A DNA stretch of 64,000 nt from Ulva prolifera. Its lineage: Eukaryota > Chlorophyta > Ulvophyceae > Ulvales > Ulvaceae. The position numbers and the translations under genes are program-made. The DNA lies in NCBI GenBank assembly GCA_023078555.1, contig CM041197.1, positions 6,469,810 through 6,533,809 of the forward strand, read 5' to 3'. This document shows positions 37,900-49,200 of the stretch, one piece after another; position 1 is the stretch's first letter, and every line of letters begins with the position of its first letter. The notes below the pieces were generated by a model. It made no database searches. It was not told the origin of the DNA and saw nothing but the letters and a program-made list of their open reading frames with translations.

Positions 37900-39006
37900 T
37901 CACCACCCTGTCTTGTGCCCATCAAGGTCAAGGCATCTCTGCAGTCTCTCAGGAATTGAATCAAACAGGTTCTCTAGCATTGTCCTAGGGATCCTTGCAA
38001 ATGTCTTATCCACTTCCTTGCAAAAATTTTCAAAAGATGAGCAGCCCTGCTGTGCCACCTCAGCATCCACCCACGCCCACACGTTCTCAATAGGACTCAA
38101 ATCTGGAGAATTTCCTGGCCACTGCTGCAAAACAGTCACCACCCCACCACGAGGCTTTGCATTCCAGGCCTGGACCACGCCCTGAGCTGCAGTGTGGCAA
38201 GGATCATTGTCTTGCTGCAGCACAAAGCCATGCATGCCTTGGCCTGAAAAAATCCTCCTGCCCTCCTTCAGCAGAGTGCTCTGTAAAACATCCCTATACT
38301 CACCCTTGGTGATATTCCTGGCCACCTGGCCCTTCTGGTTTGTGTACACAGACTTCCTCTTGCTGGTGCCAGTCACTGCATGCAGTTTGGTCACACCATA
38401 GCGAGTAATGCCACCATAAACATTGTAGCACATGGGCTTGTTCGGAGTGAACACGCCCTCTGCGTGCTTCAACGACCTCAAAGCCCAGCGCGTTCGAGAA
38501 ACACGCGACCCCGGAAACCTAAAATAGAAGCGACAACGGTCGGTGATCATCACGTGCTTCCAGCTGCGGCCGAGGTTCTTGGATGCGAACTGCTTGCGCT
38601 TAGCGCGCGTGAGCACAGTCATCACCTTTGGCGGTCTGCCACGCAAGCACATGAGGGTCTCGCCCTTCTCAGCAGTGTAGCGCTTGACGGCACGAATCAG
38701 CGTGCACGGCGAGACGCGCACTGTTGACAGCCCCTCACTGAAGATCTGCATAGCGACGAACCTTGCGCCACCAGCTTCTCCCGACAGGAGCAGACCCAGA
38801 GCTCTCTGGCACGCTGCCCGTGAGAGCAGTCGACGCCGCCCGGGAGACGTGCCCAGGGCAACAGAGCCGGTCTTGTCGTCCCTCGCTGCCCATCTCTTGA
38901 CTGTCGATATGTGCACGACGAGATCCTTCGCAATCTTGCCGTGTGCGATTCCCAGGCGGTGGAGCTGCTGAATAGCGACTCGCTGCTCGAGCGGTAACGC
39001 TGGCAT
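37900..39006 (-). CDS. Tc1/mariner-superfamily DDE transposase, copy 3
   Basis: Third 368-residue copy, intact and identical in protein sequence to copies 1 and 2. The gene ends in HKTGW before a TGA codon. Its 5' side faces TIR element copy 4. Its catalytic motifs are complete, so nothing in the sequence marks it as a pseudogene. Confidence 0.9.
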   Translation of the reverse strand: MPALPLEQRVAIQQLHRLGIAHGKIAKDLVVHISTVKRWAARDDKTGSVALGTSPGRRRLLSRAACQRALGLLLSGEAGGARFVAMQIFSEGLSTVRVSPCTLIRAVKRYTAEKGETLMCLRGRPPKVMTVLTRAKRKQFASKNLGRSWKHVMITDRCRFYFRFPGSRVSRTRWALRSLKHAEGVFTPNKPMCYNVYGGITRYGVTKLHAVTGTSKRKSVYTNQKGQVARNITKGEYRDVLQSTLLKEGRRIFSGQGMHGFVLQQDNDPCHTAAQGVVQAWNAKPRGGVVTVLQQWPGNSPDLSPIENVWAWVDAEVAQQGCSSFENFCKEVDKTFARIPRTMLENLFDSIPERLQRCLDLDGHKTGW

Positions 39007-39050
39007 AGCTCATGCATGTGCGTCAAGACTCTCGGGATCAGATTTTTGAA

Positions 39051-39078
39051 TATATATGAGTACGTTGGCTCGTTTATA
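39051..39078 (-). promoter_or_regulatory. putative TATA region of transposase copy 3
   Basis: TATAAA on the minus strand at 39078-39073 with the ATATATA tract downstream of it. Confidence 0.45.
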
Positions 39079-39120
39079 TGGCGGCAGCCAACGTTGTGTG
39101 ATGCTTGGCAGCCCAACGCA

Positions 39121-40243
39121 CAGGCTCCCGCAAAAACATAGCACGTGAATCAGCGGCCTCGTCAGAGATACGCCCTTACAGCCGGCGGCGGCGTAGACTA
39201 TACTACCAGCGCCCCGAGGATACCGACAGCCGTGCCAGGAATCCATGCTGGGACATTTGTCGGCGTAGCGGTGGACGTCCGAGTCTCAGTGTCGAGCTGA
39301 CGTGGTGCATCTCAACCGGACTGAAGGTCCCCACATGCATGGGTCACGGAAGGACATGCAGCACGTAACACATCCAAGAATTCGGGAGACAAAACTGATC
39401 GCAGAGCATCTATAGATAAAGGTCTAATCATCTGCGCAGTAGCGCGCCTCGTCGCGACGCAGCCGCAGATCTGCGTGCTCGTGTAGTCGGGCTCTCGGTG
39501 CAGCTCCAAGTGGGGCCCAAGACCAAGTGCACTCAACAATCCATATCTCAGTGCATACTTCTCGGATTGCGGTAATTTTTGGTTCCCTGGATCCGCAACA
39601 GTCCTCCCAGTTAGCTGGCGCTAAGGAAAAGGTACTAGGCGTTGTCTAGGCCCAAAAAACTGCGTTTTCGTCACTGCAGGCTCCAGCAGAGAGATACAGC
39701 CACTCAAAGGTAGCCCTTGTTCAAGGCCATGGGTGAGGCATGCCAGCCCTGCGCTGCCTCCAACTCTGTCAGCCAAGTGCCAACACATATTCCTGGTGCC
39801 TCGGGAAGTGGAATGTTGACTGCCACACTGTAATGGTGACCATACTGATTTCCCTGAGCATATGGCAGGTGGCCCATGCATGCCACATGTGTTGAGCAAC
39901 ACGTTGTCACGACAGCAGCTCAAGTGCGGCTGACACGATCACGTTGTCGAAATTCATCGGTTGTGATGCCGCAGTCAAGGCTGCCTTGCGGCTGCAGGTG
40001 GATCTTACTGCATAAAGTAGCTTTTCAGGCGTCACGTTCAAACCGTGAGTTTCCCCGCACGCCACGGAATGCGTTACCGCAGCTGAGCAAAATCAAGCAG
40101 TACACTCGAGCATTGTTCAAGCGGGAGCACAAATATTTCGGGATAGGCCTTGCCGATATCTTGCCCAGGTCTGGATGCGGAACGTCCGGGTGATCATTGC
40201 AGAATGTCGATCGCGGCAACTGCTATGTTTTTGCGGCACCCAG
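39121..40243. mobile_element. 1,123-bp TIR element, copy 4
   Basis: Internal copy lying between transposase copies 3 and 4. Its length is again exactly 1,123 bp, so all length variation between units falls outside this element. Confidence 0.75.
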
Positions 40244-40616
40244 TCCGATGCCACGACAGAATCTCCGACACACAGGATGTCTAGATAATTCCAGTTTTCT
40301 CCTTGTATCAGTCATTTGTCACCCAGAGCGTCAGTGATTCGATTACCCAACAATGTAGCAACGCAGACGCGAGAAATCGGCTGCACGCAACAGGCGTGGC
40401 ACCGGATGTAGCAGAACAACTGGTTAATTTCGTTGTCTCTGGGCGCTGAACAGCAGCGTTCCAGCTGCCGGAATTGGTCCTCACACTGCAGAATCCCGCG
40501 GGCTTCGAATGGTATGCAGCTATAAACGCTATGGAGCCCATGTAATCAATATATACGCAAGCGAATTTGTATGAAGCATATAATGTTGTCCTCGCGAACA
40601 CGCCATGCTGCATGCC
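40244..40616. other. unassigned CpG-rich spacer, unit 4
   Basis: 373-bp counterpart of the other spacers. Nothing further is seen. Confidence 0.55.
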
Positions 40617-43418
40617 GATGGAGGCCTTGTGCTTGCACAAGCAGCACAGCTCACCAGCACGTTCCAGAGTGGCAGAACCACCACCCACCATTCACTTACA
40701 CACCAGGAACATCACAGAGACCTCGGGCATTCATCATGCATCGCTGAGGGCCTCAGGCCTATCATGCTAGTGCCACATTGGACTGACAGCCTGGGTGTTG
40801 GGTGAATGCACACCAACCCAGTTTCATCAATGCATGTATCATCCCATGACACAATCAGCTCAAGCCACTTGGCAGGTGCACACATGAGATCACTCTTGTG
40901 TTTGTGTCAAGAGGGCAGGGTCTGCACAGGTCTGGGGAGGCAGATGCTGCATGCACTGGCCAAGCCCATGGAGGCCTTGTGCTTTCACAAGCAGCACAGC
41001 TCACCAGCACCTTCCAGAGTGGCAGCACCACCATACACCATGCACACACACACCAGGAACATCACAGAGACCTCAGGAATGTATCCTGTTTCACTGAGTG
41101 CCTTAGGCCTATCATGCCAGTGCCAGATGGGGCTGACAGCATGGGTGTTGGGTGAATGCACACCAAGCCACTGCCAGCAGTGCATGCATCCTCCCCTGAC
41201 ACAATCAGCTGCAGCCACTTGGCAGGTGAACATATTAGTCCACTAGTAGGTGTGTGTCAAGAGGGCAGGGTCTGCACAGGTCTGGGGAGGCAGGTGCTGC
41301 ATGCACTGGCCAAGCCCATGGAGGCCTTGTGCTTTCACAAGCAGCACAGCTCACCAGCACCTTCCAGAGTGGCAGCACCACCATCCACCATGCACACACA
41401 CACACACACACCAGTAACATCACAGAGACCTCAGGAATGCATCATGTTTCACTGAGTGCCTCAGGCCTATCATGCTAGTGCCTGATTGGGCTGACAGCAT
41501 GGGTGTTGGGTGAATGCACACCAAGCCACTGCCATCAGTGCATGCATCCCCCCTGACACAATCAGCTGCAGCCATTTGGCAGGTGAACATATTAGTCCAC
41601 TAGTAGGTGTGTGTCAAGAGGGCAGGGTCCGCACAGGTCTGGGGAGGCAGATGCTGCATGCACTGGCCAAGCCCATGGAGGCCTTGTGCTTTCACAAGCA
41701 GCACAGCTCACCAGCACCTTCCAGAGTGGCAGCACCACCATCCACCATGCACACACACACACCAGGAACATCACAGAGACCTCAGGAATGTATCCTGTTC
41801 CACTGAGTGCCTCAGGCCTATCATGCTAGTGCCTGATTGGGCTGACAGCATGGGTGTTGGGTGAATGCACACCAAGCCACTGCCATCAGTGCATGCATCC
41901 CCCCTGACACAATCAGCTGCAGCCATTTGGCAGGTGAACATATTAGTCCACTAGTTGGTGTGTGTCAAGAGGACAGGGTCTGCACAGGTCTGGGGAGGCA
42001 GGTGCTGCATGCACTGGCCAAGCCCATGGAGGCCTTGTGCTTTCACAAGCAGCACAGCTCACCAGCACCTTCCAGAGTGGCAGCACCACCATCCACCATG
42101 CACACACACACCAGGAACATCACAGAGACCTCAGGAATGTATCCTGTTTCACTGAGTGCCTCAGGCCTATCATGCCAGTGCCAGATGGGGCTGACAGCAT
42201 GGGTGTTGGGTGAATGCACACCAAGCCACTGCCAGCAGTGCATGCATCCTCCCCTGACACAATCAGCTGCAGCCACTTGGCAGGTGAACATATTAGTCCA
42301 CTAGTTGGTGTGTGTCAAGAGGACAGGGTCTGCACAGGTCTGGGGAGGCAGGTGCTGCATGCACTGGCCAAGCCCATGGAGGCCTTGTGCTTTCACAAGC
42401 AGCACAGCTCACCAGCACCTTCCAGAGTGGCAGCACCACCATCCACCATGCACACACACGCCAGGAACATCACAGAGACCTCAGGAATGTATCCTGTTTC
42501 ACTGAGTGCCTCAGGCCTATCATGCCAGTGCCAGATGGGGCTGACAGCATGGGTGCTGGGTGAGTGCACACCAAGCCACTGCCATCAGTGCATGCATCCT
42601 CTCCTGACACAATCTGCTGCAGCCACTTGGCAGGTGAACATATTAGTCCACTAGTAGGTGTGTATCAAGAGGGCAGGGTCTGCACAGGTCTGGGGAGGCA
42701 GGTGCTGCATGCACTGGCCAAGCCCATGGAGGCCTTGTGCTTTCACAAGCAGCACAGCTCACCAGCACCTTCCAGAGTGGCAGCACCACCATCCACCATG
42801 CACACACACACCAGGAACATCACAGAGACCTCAGGAATGTATCCTGTTTCACTGAGTGCCTCAGGCCTATCATGCCAGTGCCAGATTGGGCTGACAGCAT
42901 GGGTGTTGGGTGAATGCACACCAAGCCACTGCCATCAGTGCATGCATCCTCTCCTGACACAATCTGCTGCAGCCACTTGGCAGGTGAACATATTAGTCCA
43001 CTAGTAGGTGTGTATCAAGAGGGCAGGGTCTGCACAGGTCTGGGGAGGCAGGTGCTGCATGCACTGGCCAAGCCCATGGAGGCCTTGTGCTTTCACAAGC
43101 AGCACAGCTCACCAGCACCTTTCAGAGTGGCAGCACCACCATCCACCATGCACACACACACCAGGAACATCACAGAGACCTCAGGAATGTATCCTGTTCC
43201 ACTGAGTGCCTCAGGCCTATCATGCTAGTGCCAGATTGGGCTGACAGCATGGGTGTTGGGTGAATGCACACCAACCCACTGCCATCAATGCATGCATCCT
43301 CCCCTGACACAATTAGCTGCAGCCACTTGGCAGGTGAGCACATGAGTCCTCTATTGTGTGTGTGTCAAGAGGACAGGGTCTGCAGAGGTCTTGGGAGGCA
43401 GGTGCTGCATGCACTGGC
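40617..43418. repeat. 350-bp tandem repeat array, unit 4 (eight copies)
   Basis: Two bases longer than the arrays of units 2 and 3, because the (CA)n tract near 41,393 has one more CA. Otherwise the repeat order is the same. Confidence 0.93.
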
Positions 43419-43855
43419 ACAGGTGTGATGGGCACTCTACAAGCAAGGGGCTGTGCTCTTGCTCAGCAAGGAAGACTCCTGCTGTGATCCTCCTCCCTCA
43501 TCTGAATCAGCAGCCTGTGATCAGGAACTGCCACCACAGTACATGCAAGACATATCTGTGGTGATCCAACATGACTGTGCATGTATGAATGTGAGCATGC
43601 AGCATGCTTGGTGCAGATTATGCTGCTTGGTTTTGCATGAGGCCAGCTGCTTGTGGGCTTCACTCTATTTAAAAGCCATCCTGATTGGTGATCATGCAAT
43701 TGATTCACAACTAGATGGCCTCAGATGATAACAGTGCATGATATATTGCAGCAGTGATGGCTAGCAGGCATCCTATTGTTAGTTTACAAGTCTGTGTACA
43801 CACAGAGTGTCAGACACAATAGGTGCCCTCCACATGGCCATGCACAACCTCCCTC
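43419..43855. other. transition region, unit 4
   Basis: Counterpart of 25555-25991, with one private substitution near 43,620 (GATTATGCTG where the other units have GATTGTGCTG). Confidence 0.5.
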
Positions 43856-44962
43856 TCACCACCCTGTCTTGTGCCCATCAAGGTCAAGGCATCTCTGCAG
43901 TCTCTCAGGAATTGAATCAAACAGGTTCTCTAGCATTGTCCTAGGGATCCTTGCAAATGTCTTATCCACTTCCTTGCAAAAATTTTCAAAAGATGAGCAG
44001 CCCTGCTGTGCCACCTCAGCATCCACCCACGCCCACACGTTCTCAATAGGACTCAAATCTGGAGAATTTCCTGGCCACTGCTGCAAAACAGTCACCACCC
44101 CACCACGAGGCTTTGCATTCCAGGCCTGGACCACGCCCTGAGCTGCAGTGTGGCAAGGATCATTGTCTTGCTGCAGCACAAAGCCATGCATGCCTTGGCC
44201 TGAAAAAATCCTCCTGCCCTCCTTCAGCAGAGTGCTCTGTAAAACATCCCTATACTCACCCTTGGTGATATTCCTGGCCACCTGGCCCTTCTGGTTTGTG
44301 TACACAGACTTCCTCTTGCTGGTGCCAGTCACTGCATGCAGTTTGGTCACACCATAGCGAGTAATGCCACCATAAACATTGTAGCACATGGGCTTGTTCG
44401 GAGTGAACACGCCCTCTGCGTGCTTCAACGACCTCAAAGCCCAGCGCGTTCGAGAAACACGCGACCCCGGAAACCTAAAATAGAAGCGACAACGGTCGGT
44501 GATCATCACGTGCTTCCAGCTGCGGCCGAGGTTCTTGGATGCGAACTGCTTGCGCTTAGCGCGCGTGAGCACAGTCATCACCTTTGGCGGTCTGCCACGC
44601 AAGCACATGAGGGTCTCGCCCTTCTCAGCAGTGTAGCGCTTGACGGCACGAATCAGCGTGCACGGCGAGACGCGCACTGTTGACAGCCCCTCACTGAAGA
44701 TCTGCATAGCGACGAACCTTGCGCCACCAGCTTCTCCCGACAGGAGCAGACCCAGAGCTCTCTGGCACGCTGCCCGTGAGAGCAGTCGACGCCGCCCGGG
44801 AGACGTGCCCAGGGCAACAGAGCCGGTCTTGTCGTCCCTCGCTGCCCATCTCTTGACTGTCGATATGTGCACGACGAGATCCTTCGCAATCTTGCCGTGT
44901 GCGATTCCCAGGCGGTGGAGCTGCTGAATAGCGACTCGCTGCTCGAGCGGTAACGCTGGCAT
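43856..44962 (-). CDS. Tc1/mariner-superfamily DDE transposase, copy 4
   Basis: Fourth 368-residue copy, again without stops or changes relative to copy 1 although its unit carries private substitutions on both sides of the gene. Its 5' neighbour is TIR element copy 5, which ends the block, so this gene is about 1.2 kb from satellite. That position could expose it to satellite heterochromatin, which is an inference only. Confidence 0.9.
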   Translation of the reverse strand: MPALPLEQRVAIQQLHRLGIAHGKIAKDLVVHISTVKRWAARDDKTGSVALGTSPGRRRLLSRAACQRALGLLLSGEAGGARFVAMQIFSEGLSTVRVSPCTLIRAVKRYTAEKGETLMCLRGRPPKVMTVLTRAKRKQFASKNLGRSWKHVMITDRCRFYFRFPGSRVSRTRWALRSLKHAEGVFTPNKPMCYNVYGGITRYGVTKLHAVTGTSKRKSVYTNQKGQVARNITKGEYRDVLQSTLLKEGRRIFSGQGMHGFVLQQDNDPCHTAAQGVVQAWNAKPRGGVVTVLQQWPGNSPDLSPIENVWAWVDAEVAQQGCSSFENFCKEVDKTFARIPRTMLENLFDSIPERLQRCLDLDGHKTGW

Positions 44963-45006
44963 AGCTCATGCATGTGCGTCAAGACTCTCGGGATCAGATT
45001 TTTGAA

Positions 45007-45034
45007 TATATATGAGTACGTTGGCTCGTTTATA
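45007..45034 (-). promoter_or_regulatory. putative TATA region of transposase copy 4
   Basis: TATAAA on the minus strand at 45034-45029 with the ATATATA tract closer to the start codon. Confidence 0.45.
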
Positions 45035-45076
45035 TGGCGGCAGCCAACGTTGTGTGATGCTTGGCAGCCCAACGCA

Positions 45077-46199
45077 CAGGCTCCCGCAAAAACATAGCAC
45101 GTGAATCAGCGGCCTCGTCAGAGATACGCCCTTACAGCCGGCGGCGGCGTAGACTATACTACCAGCGCCCCGAGGATACCGACAGCCGTGCCAGGAATCC
45201 ATGCTGGGACATTTGTCGGCGTAGCGGTGGACGTCCGAGTCTCAGTGTCGAGCTGACGTGGTGCATCTCAACCGGACTGAAGGTCCCCACATGCATGGGT
45301 CACGGAAGGACATGCAGCACGTAACACATCCAAGAATTCGGGAGACAAAACTGATCGCAGAGCATCTATAGATAAAGGTCTAATCATCTGCGCAGTAGCG
45401 CGCCTCGTCGCGACGCAGCCGCAGATCTGCGTGCTCGTGTAGTCGGGCTCTCGGTGCAGCTCCAAGTGGGGCCCAAGACCAAGTGCACTCAACAATCCAT
45501 ATCTCAGTGCATACTTCTCGGATTGCGGTAATTTTTGGTTCCCTGGATCCGCAACAGTCCTCCCAGTTAGCTGGCGCTAAGGAAAAGGTACTAGGCGTTG
45601 TCTAGGCCCAAAAAACTGCGTTTTCGTCACTGCAGGCTCCAGCAGAGAGATACAGCCACTCAAAGGTAGCCCTTGTTCAGGGCCATGGGTGAGGCATGCC
45701 AGCCCTGCGCTGCCTCCAACTCTGTCAGCCAAGTGCCAACACATATTCCTGGTGCCTCGGGAAGTGGAATGTTGACTGCCACACTGTAATGGTGACCATA
45801 CTGATTTCCCTGAGCATATGGCAGGTGGCCCATGCATGCCACATGTGTTGAGCAACACGTTGTCACGACAGCAGCTCAAGTGCGGCTGACACGATCACGT
45901 TGTCGAAATTCATCGGTTGTGATGCCGCAGTCAAGGCTGCCTTGCGGCTGCAGGTGGATCTTACTGCATAAAGTAGCTTTTCAGGCGTCACGTTCAAACC
46001 GTGAGTTTCCCCGCACGCCACGGAATGCGTTACCGCAGCTGAGCAAAATCAAGCAGTACACTCGAGCATTGTTCAAGCGGGAGCACAAATATTTCGGGAT
46101 AGGCCTTGCCGATATCTTGCCCAGGTCTGGATGCGGAACGTCCGGGTGATCATTGCAGAATGTCGATCGCGGCAACTGCTATGTTTTTGCGGCACCCAG
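45077..46199. mobile_element. 1,123-bp TIR element, copy 5 (right edge of the block)
   Basis: Last copy. Its right inverted repeat (46177-46199) abuts satellite directly, where the other four copies run into TCCGATGCC of the internal segment. It carries at least one private substitution, G in place of A near 45,680 (TTCAGGGCC). It is complete, so the block ends at a transposon terminus and not at a random break. Confidence 0.75.
46177..46199 (-). repeat. right terminal inverted repeat of the block
   Basis: Plus strand reads TGCTATGTTTTTGCGG then CACCCAG. Identical right ends lie at 22015-22037, 28313-28335, 34267-34289 and 40221-40243, but only this one touches satellite. Confidence 0.8.
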
Positions 46200-46202
46200 T
46201 TC
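46200..46202. repeat. candidate target-site duplication, right copy (TTC)
   Basis: Right partner of the TTC at 20913-20915. It directly follows the block's terminal CACCCAG and precedes GTGTTTGAGG of the satellite. Confidence 0.5.
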
Positions 46203-49200
46203 GTGTTTGAGGACGTACTGGTGTCCAGGAGTGCTTTGTGCACCATCGCACGCCACGTGCGTTGCCCATGCACGGCACGTGCGTACGCCCGCACGACAAG
46301 ATATGCACATGCAGGTTTGGCAAATCCTTTGAAGACATAAAGAAGGTAATCATTTGGTGCATTCGTGTTTGAGGACAACCTGGTGTCCAGGAGTGCTTTG
46401 TGCACCATCTCACGCCACGTGCGTTGCCCATGCACGGCACGTGCGCACGCCCGCACGACAAGATATGCACATGCAGTTTTAACAGGTCCATTGCAGACAT
46501 GAAGAAGGTTATCATGTTATGCATTCGTGTTTGAGGATGTCCTGGTGTCCAGGAGTGCTTTGTGCACCATCGCACGCCATGTGCGTTGTCCATGCACGCC
46601 ATGTGCGTTGCCCATGCACGGCACGTGCGCACGCCCGCACGACCAGATATGCACATACAGTTTCAACAGCTCCATTGCAGACATGAAGAAGGTTATCATG
46701 TTATGCATTCGTGTTTGAGGATGTCCTGGTGTCCAGGAGTGCTTTGTGCACCATCGCACGCCATGTGCGTTGTCCATGCACGCCATGTGCGTTGCCCATG
46801 CACGGCACGTGCGCACGCCCGCACGACCAGATATGCACATACAGTTTCAACAGCTCCATTGCAGACATGAAGAAGGTTATCATGTTATGCATTCGTGTTT
46901 GAGGACAACATGGTGTCCAGGAGTGCTTTGTGCACCATCGCACGCCACGTGCGGTGTCCATGCACGCCATGTGCGTTGCCCATGCACGGCACGTGCGCAC
47001 GCCCGCACGACCAGATATGCACATACAGTTTCAACAGCTCCATTGCAGACATGAAGAAGGTTATCATGTTATGCATTCGTGTTTGAGGATGTCCTGGTGT
47101 CCAGGAGTGCTTTGTGCACCATCGCACGCCATGTGCGTTGTCCATGCACGCCATGTGCGTTGCCCATGCACGGCACGTGCGCACGCCCGCACGACCAGAT
47201 ATGCACATGCAGGTTTGGCAAATCCTTTGAAGACATAAAGAAGGTTATCATTTGGTGCATTCGTGTTTGAGGACGTCCTGGTGTCCAGGAGTGCTTTGTG
47301 CACCATAGCATGTCACGTGCGTTGCCCATGCACGGCACGTGCGCACGCCCGCACGACCAGATATGTACATGCAGGTTTGGCAATTCTATTGAAAACATGA
47401 AGAAGGTTATCATGTTATGCATTCGTGTTTGAGGACAACCTGGTGTCCAGGAGTGCTTTGTGCACCATCGCACGCCACGTGCGTTGTCCATGCACGCCAT
47501 GTGCGTTGCCCATGCACGGCACGTGCGCACGCCCGCACGACCAGATATGCACATATAGTTTCAACAGCTCCATTGCAGACATGAAGAAGGTTATTATGTC
47601 ATGCATTCGTGTTTGAGGACGTCCTGGTGTCCAGGAGTGCTTTGTGCACCATCGCACGCCACGTGCATTGTCCATGCACGCCACGTGCGTTGCCCATGCA
47701 CGGCACGTGCGCACGCCCGCACGACAAGACATGCACATGCAGGTTTGGCAATTCCTTTGAAGACATAAAGAAGGTAATTATTTGGTGCATTCGTGTTTGA
47801 GGACATCCTGGTGTCCAGGACTGCTTTGTGCACCATCGCACGTCACGTGCGTTGCCCATGCACGGCACGTGCGCACGCCCGCACGACCAGATATGCACTT
47901 GCAGGTTTGGCAACTCCTTTGAAGACATAAAGAAGGTAATCATTTGGTGCATTCGTGTTTGAGGACGTACCGGTGTCCAGGAGTGCTTTGTGCACCATCG
48001 CACGCCACGTGCGTTGCCCATGCACGGCACGTGCGCACGCCCGCACGACAAGATATGCACATGCAGGTTTGGCAACTCCTTTAAAGACATCAAGAAGGTA
48101 ATCATTTGGTGCATTCGTGTTTGAGGACGTACTGGTGTCCAGGAGTGCTTTGTGCACCATCGCACGCCACGTGCGTTGCCCATGCACGGCACGTGCGCAC
48201 GCCCGCACGACCAGATATGCACATGAAGTTTTAACCGGTCCATTGCAGACATGAAGAAGGTAATCATTTGGTGCATTCGTGTTTGAGGACGTCCTGGTGC
48301 CCAGGAGTGCATCCTGCACCATCGCACGTCACGTGCGTTGCCCATGCACGGCACGTGCGCACGCCCGCACGACCAGATATGCACTTGCAGGTTTGGCAAT
48401 TCCTTTGAAGCCATAAAGAAGGTAATTATTTGGTGCATTCGTGTTTGAGGACGTCCTGGTGTCCAGGAGTGCTTTGTGCACCATCGCACGTCACGTGCGT
48501 TGCCCATGCACGGCACGTGCGCACGCCCGCACGACCAGATATGCACTTGCAGGTTTGGCAATTCCTTTGAAGACATAAATAAGGTAATCATTTGGTGCAT
48601 TCGTGTTTGAGGACAACCTGGTGTCCAGGAGTGCTTTGTGCACCATCGCACGCCACGTGCGTTGTCCATGCACGCCATGTGCGTTGCCCATGCACGGCAC
48701 GTGCGCACGCCCGCACGACCAGATATGCACATGAAGTTTTAACCGGTCCATTGCAGATATGAAGAAGGTAGACATTTGGTGCATTCGTGTTTGAGGACGT
48801 CCTGGTGCCCAGGAGTGCATCCTGCACCATCGCACGTCACGTGCGTTGCCCATGCACGGCACGTGCGCACGCCCGCACGACCAGATATGCACATGCAGGT
48901 TTGGCAAATCCTTTGAACACATAAAGAAGGTAATCATTTGGTGCATTCGTGTTTGAGGACGTCCTGGTGTCCAGGAGTGCTTTGTGCACCATCGCATGTC
49001 ACGTGCGTTGCCCATGCACGGCACGTGCGCACGCCCGCACGACCAGATATGCACATGAAGTTTTAACCGGTCCATTGCAGACATGAAGAAGATAATCATT
49101 TGGTGCATTCGTGTTTGAGGACGTCCTGGTGTCCAGGAGTGCTTTGTGCACCATCGCACGCCATGTGCGTTGTCCATGCACGCCATGTGCGTTGCCCATG

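Larger units (their letters stand above)
20915..46199. mobile_element. 25.3-kb TIR-bounded tandem transposon array inserted in satellite
   Basis: The block starts with a left inverted repeat at 20915 and ends with the matching right inverted repeat at 46199. Inside, the left terminus recurs at 27213, 33167, 39121 and 45077, giving unit lengths of 6,298, 5,954, 5,954 and 5,956 bp and a final partial unit of 1,123 bp. Each full unit is a 1,123-bp TIR element followed by a 4.8-5.2 kb segment with 350-bp tandem repeats and a transposase. There are thus five TIR elements and four internal segments. Units 2 to 4 look nearly identical. Unit 1 has one extra 350-bp repeat and more substitutions. The block is either one large mobile unit or the product of recombination at a simple insertion. 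Confidence 0.85.
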
